From Dyella sp. GSA-30 (lineage in GTDB: Bacteria; Pseudomonadota; Gammaproteobacteria; Xanthomonadales; Rhodanobacteraceae), in assembly GCF_027924605.1 (NCBI RefSeq), contig NZ_AP027042.1, forward strand, positions 907,524-971,523: a stretch of DNA of 64,000 nt, given 5' to 3'. This document shows positions 7,595 to 16,000 of the stretch, piece by piece. Under the pieces are notes generated by a model. That model was not told the DNA's origin, did no database searches, and worked only from the letters and a program-made list of their open reading frames with translations. The position numbers were made by a program, and so were the translations under genes. Each line of letters starts with the position of its first letter. Within the stretch, counting starts at the first letter, position 1.

Positions 7595-8485
7595 ATGGAC
7601 ACCACTCCCCGTCGCGTCGAACACCAGCAGACCGATCGCGGCTATGTGCCGGTTTACGCCACCGGCGTGGTCGAGCAGCCGTGGTCCGGTTATAGCCGCA
7701 CCGACCATGAGGTGTGGGACACCTTGTTCAAGCGTCAGCGCGAGCTGCTTCCAGGGCGCGCCTGCGATGAATTCCTAGCCGGCGTCGAGCGCTTTGGCCT
7801 GGGTGACGGCGGCATCCCGAAGTTCGCCGATCTGAACAAGGTGCTGGGCAAGGCCACCGGCTGGGAGCTGGTGGCGGTCGAAGGGCTGCTCCCCGACGAA
7901 GTGTTTTTCGATCACCTGGCCAATCGTCGTTTTCCGGTCAGCTGGTGGATCCGTAAGCCCGATCAGCTCGACTACCTGAGCGAGCCCGATCTTTTCCACG
8001 ATCTGTTCGGGCATGTGCCACTGCTGCTCAACCCGGTTTTTGCCGATTACATGCAGGCCTACGGCAAGGGAGGCATGAAGGCCTTTGCGATCGGCCCCGA
8101 AGCGTTGATGAATCTCACGCGCCTGTATTGGTACACGGTGGAATTCGGTCTGATCAACACCGCCGCCGGCATGCGCATCTACGGTGCCGGCATCGTCAGC
8201 TCCAAGGGCGAATCGATTTACTCGCTCGACTCGGCGGCGCCCAATCGCATCGGCTTCGGGCTGGAGCGCGTGATGAGCACGCGCTATCGCATCGACACGT
8301 TCCAGCAGACCTACTTCGTCATCGACAGCTTCGAGCAGTTATTCGACGCGACGCGTCCGGACTTCACCCCGATCTACGCCAAGCTGCTCGACGAACCGCC
8401 GCATGCGGCAGGTGATGTGCTCGATGCCGATCGTGTGTTCAACCGCGGCACGCGTGAAGGTTGGTCGACCGCCGCCGATACCTGA
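7595..8485 (+). CDS. phhA: phenylalanine 4-monooxygenase
   Basis: 296 residues, the usual length of the bacterial monomeric enzyme (Pfam Biopterin_H). It hydroxylates L-Phe to L-Tyr with tetrahydropterin and O2. Iron ligands are visible: His135 and His140 in FHDLFGHVPLL, and Glu183 in YWYTVEFGL. The pterin-side segment WELVAVEGLLPDEVFF and the substrate region FPVSWWIRKPDQLDYLSEPD are intact. No regulatory ACT domain, as expected. RBS GAGG lies upstream of ATG 7595. Divergent Lrp-type regulator; no pterin carbinolamine dehydratase (phhB) is adjacent. Confidence 0.97.
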   Translation: MDTTPRRVEHQQTDRGYVPVYATGVVEQPWSGYSRTDHEVWDTLFKRQRELLPGRACDEFLAGVERFGLGDGGIPKFADLNKVLGKATGWELVAVEGLLPDEVFFDHLANRRFPVSWWIRKPDQLDYLSEPDLFHDLFGHVPLLLNPVFADYMQAYGKGGMKAFAIGPEALMNLTRLYWYTVEFGLINTAAGMRIYGAGIVSSKGESIYSLDSAAPNRIGFGLERVMSTRYRIDTFQQTYFVIDSFEQLFDATRPDFTPIYAKLLDEPPHAAGDVLDADRVFNRGTREGWSTAADT

Positions 8486-8503
8486 GCATGGGCGGTGCGC
8501 CCT

Positions 8504-9187
8504 TCAGCGCCGCTTCCACTCGCTGATCGACAGCACCTGGCTGACCCGCGTGCCGTCCCAGCGGTAGATGAAATGTTCGCTCTGCACGCAGGGCGCGACG
8601 CGGTCCGGATAGAACACGGCGACGCATTCGCCACCGGGATCGCGCACGCTGTCGAAGACCAGCCCGTCCGAACCCTGCGAGCGCAGCTTTCGCGCCAAGG
8701 CGACACTGGCGACGTAGCTGTTGGGATCATGCTCCGCTGGCCAGCCGCCGCGCAGGTCATGCAGCAGGGCATTGATGCTGGTGCGATAGCAGCGCACCTC
8801 CAGGTCGCATGGCGGTTCCGAGGTGGCGGCCAGAAAGCGCTCGCGGTGATAGACGGTTTCTTCCACCGCGGTGTTGACGCTATGCCCGGCATAGAACACA
8901 CCCCAGCTGCCATCGGAAAAACGGCTGCCATCGGGATTCAAATGCGTGAATGCCGCCATCACCGGCGTACTGCCCGGGCCGCTGATACGGCGCTCGGGCG
9001 GCACGAGGCTCAGCTCGCCCGCTTCCTGGCGCAGCCGCGGATTGGTCATGGCCTCGATCGCGAAGATCGCATCCAGATCGCGTGGATCGGCGATGCGATC
9101 GAACACGCCCACCGGCGGAAAGCGGCTGGGAACGATGCGGTAGGCGTGAATCCAGCGGATGCGTTTGACGGGCGGTAGCTGGGTCAT
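8504..9187 (-). CDS. RES domain toxin (NAD+ phosphorylase family)
   Basis: 227 residues with RES-domain features (PF08808): WIHAYRIVPSRFPP near the N-terminus with the NAD-contacting Arg, GVFYAGHSVNTAVEETVYHRERF (~97) containing the conserved Glu, and GLVFDSVRDPGGECVAVFYP (~175). Family toxins such as MbcT deplete NAD+ by phosphorolysis. It follows the Xre/MbcA-type antitoxin gene in the same direction but after a 132-base gap, which is long for a toxin-antitoxin operon. ATG 9187 has an AGGGA site upstream. Convergent with phhA. Confidence 0.88.
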   Translation of the reverse strand: MTQLPPVKRIRWIHAYRIVPSRFPPVGVFDRIADPRDLDAIFAIEAMTNPRLRQEAGELSLVPPERRISGPGSTPVMAAFTHLNPDGSRFSDGSWGVFYAGHSVNTAVEETVYHRERFLAATSEPPCDLEVRCYRTSINALLHDLRGGWPAEHDPNSYVASVALARKLRSQGSDGLVFDSVRDPGGECVAVFYPDRVAPCVQSEHFIYRWDGTRVSQVLSISEWKRR

Positions 9188-9319
9188 TCGGCAATTCCCT
9201 GCCTGGCGAATCGGAAATCACAGCATAGCAATCGGGAGTATCGCTGACTGCGACGCGACTCGCTTTAAGCGTAGCGTATCTCTCAAGGCCGCACAGATTC
9301 ATCCAGTACAGCTTTAATG

Positions 9320-9739
9320 TCAGCCGCGCTGCGCGTCCAGATACTGACGCACGACATAGAGATCGGCGACGTTGCCAGAAAGCATCCGTTCCATCGCTGT
9401 GTGCCCGCCGAACAATGGTGCCTGATTCGACCGATGGACCCAGGCGTTGGCCTGATCCGGATCGCTGAACAGAATATGCAGGCTTTTATAGATGCCCAAT
9501 AGATAACTGATACGTTCGATGACGTCGCGACCGGGTGTGCCGTCCTGCTCGCGCTTCCACTTGTAGAAGGTGGATTCGGGCGGGCCGCCAAGCAGCTTGC
9601 GCTGGTCGACGATGCGCAGCTCCCAGGCATCGGCAAGACGGAAAAAGGCACGCAATGCGGCGCCGCCCAGTTCCTCGATCGGCTGGTCGGCCGGGCCGTT
9701 CTTTTGCGGCGTATGGGTGACGGCGGAATGCATGGTCAC
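9320..9739 (-). CDS. Xre/MbcA/ParS-type antitoxin of RES toxin
   Basis: 139 residues from GTG 9739 (AGGA six bases upstream); ATG 9733 is the alternative. The N-terminal half is helical and Xre-like (ALRAFFRLADAWELRIVDQRKLLGGPPESTFYKWK). The C-terminal toxin-binding part has the DUF2384 look: RISYLLGIYKSLHILFSDPDQANAWVHRSNQAPLFGG, and ends VRQYLDAQRG. It should neutralise the downstream RES protein and repress its own promoter, whose palindromic repeats lie immediately upstream (9741-9789). Confidence 0.88.
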   Translation of the reverse strand: MTMHSAVTHTPQKNGPADQPIEELGGAALRAFFRLADAWELRIVDQRKLLGGPPESTFYKWKREQDGTPGRDVIERISYLLGIYKSLHILFSDPDQANAWVHRSNQAPLFGGHTAMERMLSGNVADLYVVRQYLDAQRG

Positions 9740-9740
9740 G

Positions 9741-9789
9741 TAACTTCCTGTGTGAAGTTGGTAGCAACTTTACCACACTGGTGAAGTTG
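9741..9789. promoter_or_regulatory. palindromic operator of the toxin-antitoxin operon
   Basis: Contains a perfect inverted repeat AAGTTG-GTAG-CAACTT at 9755-9770, and the 9-base word GTGAAGTTG twice (9752-9760 and 9781-9789, 29 bases apart). Another TAACTTC half lies at 9741. The repeats sit directly upstream of the antitoxin start, the usual place for autoregulation by the Xre-type antitoxin or the toxin-antitoxin complex. Confidence 0.7.
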
Positions 9790-9806
9790 TTGCCATAACG
9801 CGCCCG

Positions 9807-10559
9807 TCACGTCGCCGAGGGGATGGCCGCCTGTACCACCGAGGTCCGTGGGTCATCCGCCCGGCCCACCACGGCAAAGCCGTAGCCGTTGCGGAACCAG
9901 TATTTGGCCAGCAGGCCGTTGTCCTGCCGCGAGCCGCTGAGGTCGCCCGGAAAGCGAGTGCTGGGCCGTACATAAAGACTGATGCGTTGCCCCTGCTCGT
10001 CCTCGTACATCACCAGGGCCGCTGGACCGTCGCTGGTGGATAGCAGGCGTCCGCCAAGCAACTTGAAGCCGTAGGAGCCCAGATCCGGCAGGGACATCGG
10101 TCGCCCGATCCGCCCCGAGAGCCAGCTTTCCAGGGCATTGGCATGGCTGCCATCCATTTCCACGGGACGTAGCCGGTCGGTAGCAAAGGTCCGATAAGCC
10201 TCCAGCGCGTCCTGCATCGGCGGATGGGCCGCCGCCAGACTGACATTGCGGGCCTGCCAACCGCCCATGCCGCCGGCGCCCAGGGTGATCAGCAGCGACG
10301 CGCATAGCGCAAGCCGCCGCTGCCGCCGGCGGCGCACGGTGCGGCGCACTGCGACAGGATCGAGCGCTGGATTGGCTGGCAGCAGATAAGCCGGCAGCGC
10401 GGTGCGAAGCATCTCGGCCTGGCGGCGCCATTGCGCGACCCCGGCGGCCTGATCGGGATGCTCGGCCAGCCATGCCTCGATATCGCTGCGCCGGGTGGCG
10501 TCCAGCTGGCCATCCACATAAGCGTGGAGCTCGTCTTCGGTAGGAACAAACGGATTCAT
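9807..10559 (-). CDS. anti-sigma factor, single-pass membrane protein
   Basis: 250 residues. The N-terminal ~70 residues have the anti-sigma domain pattern (DELHAYVDGQLD, IEAWLAEHPDQA) but no HxxxCxxC zinc motif. An Arg-rich stretch RRTVRRRRQRR precedes a membrane helix (about residues 84-100), and the ~150-residue C-terminal part is periplasmic. Its ATG overlaps the sigma factor stop by four bases, so the two are coupled. It is expected to hold the ECF sigma factor at the membrane until an envelope or oxidative signal releases it. Confidence 0.88.
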   Translation of the reverse strand: MNPFVPTEDELHAYVDGQLDATRRSDIEAWLAEHPDQAAGVAQWRRQAEMLRTALPAYLLPANPALDPVAVRRTVRRRRQRRLALCASLLITLGAGGMGGWQARNVSLAAAHPPMQDALEAYRTFATDRLRPVEMDGSHANALESWLSGRIGRPMSLPDLGSYGFKLLGGRLLSTSDGPAALVMYEDEQGQRISLYVRPSTRFPGDLSGSRQDNGLLAKYWFRNGYGFAVVGRADDPRTSVVQAAIPSAT

Positions 10560-11065
10560 TTCACCCTCCGCAACGCGGTGGTTGAGCTGCCGTTGCCGGT
10601 CAACTCGCGATAAGCCTTGCGTGCCCGTGACAGGCGCGACATGACGGTACCGAGCGGGAGATTCAGCGCGGCAGCGGTTTCTTCGTAGCTCAAGCCTTCC
10701 ACGGTGACCATCAGCAACACCGCGCGCTGGTCGTCGCTCAATTGATCGAAACTGCCCAGCGCGCTGCGCGCCGCGTAGGTGTCTTCGGCCGAAGGCTCCT
10801 GCGCCAGGTCATCCCGCCGAAAAGCATCGAACAACCGACCCCAACGCTTGGCGCGCCGTTTGTCGTCGATGAACTGGCGATACAGGATCGAGAACAGCCA
10901 GGCCTTCAGATCACCGTCGCGGCGCGAAGCCCAGCGCGACAGTGCTTTTTCCATGCAGGTCTGTACCAGATCGTCGGCCGTCGCGGCATCGCGGGCCAGC
11001 CATAGCGCGAAACGCCGCAGGGCCGGCAACAGCTCGCGCAGATCGTCGTCGTTGATAGGGTTCAT
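10556..11065 (-). CDS. ECF-type RNA polymerase sigma factor
   Basis: 169 residues. Region 2: LPALRRFALWLARDAATADDLVQTCMEKAL (~12-41) and DGDLKAWLFSILYRQFIDDKRR (~50-71). Region 4: LSDDQRAVLLMVTVEGLSYEETAAALNLPLGTVMSRLSRARKAYRE (~108-154), with the helix-turn-helix intact. Followed by its anti-sigma gene and divergent from a catalase-like peroxidase/cytochrome b561 operon. A promoter-like sequence GGAATAAA-N13-CGTC lies upstream on this strand (11117 down to 11093), and the same module faces the peroxidase, so it probably directs its own operon and the divergent one. Confidence 0.94.
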   Translation of the reverse strand: MNPINDDDLRELLPALRRFALWLARDAATADDLVQTCMEKALSRWASRRDGDLKAWLFSILYRQFIDDKRRAKRWGRLFDAFRRDDLAQEPSAEDTYAARSALGSFDQLSDDQRAVLLMVTVEGLSYEETAAALNLPLGTVMSRLSRARKAYRELTGNGSSTTALRRVK

Positions 11066-11092
11066 GGGGCCGGTTCCGGAGTACCGTGATGT

Positions 11093-11117
11093 GACGCCGC
11101 AACCTGGAATTTATTCC
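11093..11117 (-). promoter_or_regulatory. predicted ECF promoter for sigma/anti-sigma operon
   Basis: On the minus strand GGAATAAA (11117-11110), 13 bases, then CGTC (11096-11093), within TGCGGCGTC. The CGTC -10-like element lies ~28 bases upstream of the sigma factor ATG. Its spacing and core match the opposite-strand promoter at 11122-11146 exactly. Confidence 0.7.
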
Positions 11118-11121
11118 ATCG

Positions 11122-11146
11122 GGAATAAAGCCGCGTCTGCGGCGTC
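11122..11146 (+). promoter_or_regulatory. predicted ECF promoter for catalase-like/cytochrome b561 operon
   Basis: GGAATAAA (11122-11129), 13 bases, then CGTC (11143-11146), within TGCGGCGTC. The two -35-like octamers of the divergent promoters form a perfect inverted repeat TTTATTCC-ATCG-GGAATAAA at 11110-11129. The predicted start of transcription would fall ~33 bases before ATG 11186. Confidence 0.7.
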
Positions 11147-11185
11147 TCGCCCTGGTCGGTACTAGCCACTCTAGGAGCCCAAGCC

Positions 11186-12295
11186 ATGTCCGAACCCACA
11201 CCTCCCCGCCGCCCCGAAACCTTGGCCAAGGGCGCATTGATCGGGGTCATCCTCGCTGTCATCGCCGGCTTGTTTGTCTGGGCCGCCGGCTGGCTCAGCC
11301 CGTCACGCATATCGGGGGGCCGGATAGTGGATGCCCTGGAAACCCATGGGGTCCACCCTGGCGTGCGCCGCGCGCACGAAAAAGGCCTGTGCTTCGCCGG
11401 ACATTTCGATGCCAACGGCAACGGCACGGCCCTGTCCAGGGCCGGGGTATTCGCTCAGGGACGCACGCCCGTCTTTGGACGCTTCTCGCTCGGCGTTGGC
11501 GACCCGAACTCACCCGATGGCGTGCCGGGCTTCCACGCCATCGCATTGAGCTTTCAACAGGCCAATGGCGAGATCTGGCGCACCGCGATGGACGACACGC
11601 CGATTTTCCCGATCGCTACACCGCAGTCGTTTGTCGATTTTCAGCTGGCCACCGCACCGGACAAGGCCACCGGCAAGCCCGACCCGGCACGCGTGCAGGC
11701 CTATATGGCGGCCCATCCGGAAACGCGTGCTTTCGTGAAGTGGCTGCACGACGCGCCGTTCGCGGCGAGTTTCGCGGCCAGTACGTATTACTCGATCAAC
11801 GCGTTTCGTTTCACCAATAGCGAAGGGCAGACACGCGCCGTGCGCTGGTCGCTCAAGCCCGAGGCGCCGTTTGTCGAGATCGACAAGGCCAAGCTGGCCG
11901 ACCTCAACAAGATGCAGCCCAACTTTCTGTTCGACGATGCGATTCAACGCCTGAGCCAACAACCGCTGCGCTGGGAACTCATCGTGACGCTTGCCCAACC
12001 GGGCGATCCGACCAACGACGCGACCAAGCCATGGCCTGCCGATCGCGAACAGGTCGATGTGGGCACGCTGGTGCTCGACCGCGCGTCGCTCGAAGACAAC
12101 GGGCCGTGCCGCGATGTCACTTTCGATCCGCTGATCCTCCCGGCTGGCATATCCGCGTCCGATGACCCAGTGCTTGCCGCACGTTCGGCTGCCTATGCAC
12201 GTTCGTTCACCCGCCGTGCCGGTGAACAGCCCACACCGCCGAGCGCCTTGTCCAAAGACGCGGCCGCACGTTCTGTTCTGGAAGGAGCGCGCTGA
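11186..12295 (+). CDS. catalase-family peroxidase (SrpA-like), membrane-anchored
   Basis: 369 residues; AGGAG lies nine bases before ATG 11186. A membrane helix (about residues 18-40) anchors a periplasmic catalase-fold domain. Recognisable parts: VHPGVRRAHEKGLCFAGHFDANG with the distal His region, TPVFGRFSLGVGDPNSPDG, GFHAIALSF, ESP-like DDTPIFPIATPQSFVDFQ, and a C-terminal FDPLILPAGISASDDPVLAARSAAYARSF with the proximal Tyr-type RSAAYA segment. The small catalase-related peroxidases of this group use heme and peroxide. It overlaps cytochrome b561 by one base; together they look like a peroxide-handling unit controlled by the divergent sigma factor. Confidence 0.9.
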   Translation: MSEPTPPRRPETLAKGALIGVILAVIAGLFVWAAGWLSPSRISGGRIVDALETHGVHPGVRRAHEKGLCFAGHFDANGNGTALSRAGVFAQGRTPVFGRFSLGVGDPNSPDGVPGFHAIALSFQQANGEIWRTAMDDTPIFPIATPQSFVDFQLATAPDKATGKPDPARVQAYMAAHPETRAFVKWLHDAPFAASFAASTYYSINAFRFTNSEGQTRAVRWSLKPEAPFVEIDKAKLADLNKMQPNFLFDDAIQRLSQQPLRWELIVTLAQPGDPTNDATKPWPADREQVDVGTLVLDRASLEDNGPCRDVTFDPLILPAGISASDDPVLAARSAAYARSFTRRAGEQPTPPSALSKDAAARSVLEGAR

Positions 12296-12840
12296 TGAAC
12301 ACGCCGATCCGTTTCTCGCTTGCCCTGCGCGCCCTGCACTGGCTGATGGCGCTGATGATCCTGGCCATGCTGTTTATCGGCGTCGGCATGATGTCGACCG
12401 CCTCCGATGCGCGGCGTTGGCTGTATGAGCTGCACAAGCCGTTGGGCATTCTGATTCTCGTGTTGGCTGCGATCCGTCTGATCGTTCGACTGGTCACCAA
12501 GGCGCCGCCTCTACCCGCGGATCTGCCGGCCATTCAGAAGCTCGCCGCGCATGCGTCGCATGTGCTGCTTTATGTGCTGATGTTCGCGCTGCCGCTGATC
12601 GGGTGGGCGATGTTGTCGGCCGGCGGCTATCCGATCAGCCTGTTCGGCTCGATCCACCTGCCTCCGATCGTGTCGCAGAGCGCGCCGTTGTATGCGCTAC
12701 TGCATGCCGTGCACGTGACCTTGGCACTGTCGTTGTTCGGGGTGGTGCTTGCTCATCTGGGAGCGGCTTTGTTGCATGGGCTGATACGCCGGGATGGCGT
12801 ATTTTCCGCTATGGGCTCGTGGAAGCGGGGGAGATTTTGA
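12295..12840 (+). CDS. cytochrome b561 family protein
   Basis: 181 residues with four hydrophobic helices. Heme-ligand type histidines are in place: ALHWLMAL (helix 1), ELHKPLGILIL (helix 2), LLHAVHVTLALSLFGVVLAHLGAALLHGL (helix 4). Start ATG overlaps the peroxidase stop (TGATG), so the two are coupled. This di-heme membrane protein would pass electrons from the quinol pool to a periplasmic partner; here the likely partner is the anchored catalase-like peroxidase. Confidence 0.92.
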   Translation: MNTPIRFSLALRALHWLMALMILAMLFIGVGMMSTASDARRWLYELHKPLGILILVLAAIRLIVRLVTKAPPLPADLPAIQKLAAHASHVLLYVLMFALPLIGWAMLSAGGYPISLFGSIHLPPIVSQSAPLYALLHAVHVTLALSLFGVVLAHLGAALLHGLIRRDGVFSAMGSWKRGRF

Positions 12841-13091
12841 GGACTTCTCGACATTATCTACAATTGCTATTAAATAAACGCCCATATCAATGAGCGTTAT
12901 ATTGCATGGCGCGGCGGATTGCTTTATGTAACCACCAAGCTCTTTTGCATAGGCGTCTTTTCGGAGCGAATGTTTCGAGTTTCCCTATCGTATTAAGCAA
13001 CCGATTCAACACCCGCTCCGACGATTGATGGCTGCGCGACACGGACGGGATTGCAGTACCGAGTGCTTCTTTTCAAATAGAGGGCGAGGTC
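12841..13091. other. AT-rich leader upstream of autotransporter
   Basis: 251 bases, visibly more AT-rich than the coding surroundings, with no convincing ORF. It should contain the autotransporter promoter. AACGC/GCGTT arms near 12876-12898 could form a weak hairpin at the end of the b561 operon. Confidence 0.5.
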
Positions 13092-16000
13092 ATGCAAGTC
13101 AAAAAAGGGTTTCGTTGCTGCCTGCATGAACGCCCAGGGATGGGCGGCCTTATTGCTGCCGATGCGCTCGACCGAAAATTCCTTGCTCTCGCGTCGCAGC
13201 GACTACGACCGATATGTCTCGGATTGCTTGCGGCCGGAATGGGCATGGCCGGCCGGACAGTCGATGCCCAGACGATCAACCTGACGAGTGGCAGCCCAAG
13301 GTATGTGCTGACGGGTAACCAGACGGTCTCGGCCGTCACGGTCGGCAACAACGTCAATGGCGTGATTTCCGGGCCCGGCTACACGTTGACGTACACGGGC
13401 GCGACAACGGGTTTCATCTTGGGCGGTACATCGGCAACCTCGCGTATGCAGCTCGATATGACCGGGTTGACGAACTTTGTTTTCAACAACCCCACGCAAA
13501 CGTTCATCGTGAGCGGGCGCAGCAATACCGGAGCCGGCAGTGGAACGCTCTTTCTTGCGCAGGGCAGTAATGCCATTACAACGTCATCATTCAGCGTAGG
13601 CAGTGTAGCAAACGGCGCAGGCGGTGCGTTCCAGAATCTCGGTACCGTACGCCTCGGCAAAAGCAACAGCATCAACGCCGACACAATCAATGTGGGTACG
13701 GCATCCAGAACCGGTGGCACGCTATCGTTTCAGAGCAGCACCGGGGATGCGACATTGGCATTGCGCGGTGTCGATGGAGCCAGCCCTGTCGCCAACTGGA
13801 ATATCGGTATCAACGGTACCGGCAACGCGAACACTTCAGGCACCGTCGATCTCAGTGGAGGGACGCTGGATGCGAAAGTGACCAACCTGACGATCGGCGA
13901 ATCGAGAAGCGGCTCATTTTCAGGTGTTGGCGCCTTGACGCTGGACAAGGGCACGCTGGACGCAACCTCGATCGTGCTCGGATTGCGCGATGGCACAGCC
14001 GGAACCGGCTCGGCGTCGGGCACCCTGACTATCAACAATGCGGCCGTCACCACACAGACCCTCACACTCGGCAGCGACGCACGCGCGGCCGGCACGGCGA
14101 CGGCGACGCTGAATCTAAATGGCGGCGCGCTGCTGGCGCAGACGATCCAACCGGGTGCCGGTGGCGGAACGCGCAACTTCAACTGGAACGGCGGAACTCT
14201 CGGTAACTATGCAGAGGGTTCCGATATGACGGTGTCGATACCCACCATCACGTTGGTCGGCAGCGGCAATCAGATCTTTGATGTCGAGGGCGGTGACGCG
14301 ACCGCCACGGTGAGCTCGGTATTGAGCGGCGCCGGAGGATTTACCAAGACTGGCGCCGGCACGCTAGCCCTGACCGGCGCCAGCACGTACGCAGGCGGTA
14401 CGACGGTTACCGGTGGCTTGATCAATTTCGCGACGCTCGACAACCTCGGTGCGGGCAACATCACGCTCGATGGGGGTGGGTTGCAATGGGCAGCGGGCAG
14501 CACGGTCGATGTTTCCTCGCGATTGAATCCTTTGGGAGCGGGCGGCGCGACATTGGATACTCAGCGCAATGACGTCACGCTTGCCAGTGTGCTGACCGGC
14601 CCCGGGCAGCTGATCAAGAACGGGCAAGGTGCATTGACGCTGACGGCCGGCAATACCTACGCGGGTGGCACCACCATCAACGCCGGTCAATTGCAGTTGG
14701 GCGATGGCGGAACATCCGGAAGCATTGTCGGTAATGTCGTAGACAATGCTTCGCTGCAGTTCAATCGCTCCGATGCCGTTACTTTCGATGGAACCATTTC
14801 AGGCAGCGGTAGCTTGTCTGTCGCAGGTTCGGGTGTCACCGTGTTGACGGGCGACAACACGTTCACCGGCGGAACCACGATTAAGCAAGGCTCCGGCGGG
14901 CTGCAGTTGGGTAACGGCGGCAGTACCGGCAGCGTGATCGGCACGATCCTCGATAACGGTTCGCTGAGTATCGATCGCGCCGATTCGCTGACCCTTTCCA
15001 GTACGATCTCCGGTAGTGGCTCGCTGGCGCAGACAGGCACGGGCACCACGATTCTCGCCGGCGACAATACCTATACGGGTGGCACCGCGATTAACGCAGG
15101 CGTGCTGCAACTGGGCCACGGCGGCACGACCGGCATCGTTATCGGCAATATCACGGACAACGGCACGCTGGCGTTCAACCGCTCCGATGACCTGACCTAT
15201 TCGAACATCATCAGTGGTACCGGCGGCGTCGACCAACTCGGGCCGGGAACACTGCGTTTCAGCGGCGATCAGACGTATGCCGGGCCGACCAGGATATTGG
15301 CGGGGACCCTTGCAATCGACGGTTCGATTCAGTCGAACACGGTAACGGTGGCGCCGGGCGCGACCCTGTCGGGGTTTGGCGTGATCGGCGGCGATGTTCA
15401 GAACCAGGGCCGTGTGTGGCCTGGCAATCCCGTCATTGGCGACACTCAGTATGGCTCGTTGACGATACGCGGCAACTACGTCGGCCAGGGTGGTGTGCTT
15501 GAACTGAACACATATATGGGAGGCGACGATTCGCCCTCGGACCGATTGATCATTGACGGCGGTGCGGTGACTGGGTCGACGACGGTAATTGCGCACAACA
15601 CGGCTGCGACGATAGGTGAGACCACCGGTAACGGTGTTCTGGTGGTATCGGCGATCAATGGTGCGACAACAACGACCGACGCGTTCAGGCTCGCCGGCGA
15701 GCTGCGTAGCGGCGCACTCGACTATCGCTTGTTCCGTGGTGGTGCCGATGGCAGCAATGTGGACAGCTGGTATCTACGCAACGAGTTCGTCGTTCCACCC
15801 GAGCCGCCGGGCCCTCCGGAGGAGGTGCTGCCCATCGATCCGCCGGTCGAACCCGTGTTGCCTCCCGGCGTGTATCCGATCATCGGCCCACAGATCGCCA
15901 CCTACAGTTCCGTGATGCCGGTGGCGCGCGATCTGGCGCAATTCGAACTGGGGACATTGGACCAACGCATCGGAGACAGCGCGCTGATGGCATCGGAACA

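Noticed and set aside
14799-15596. 265-aa antisense frame in the autotransporter
   Set aside because: Produced by the repetitive Gly/Thr-rich passenger sequence; no domain.
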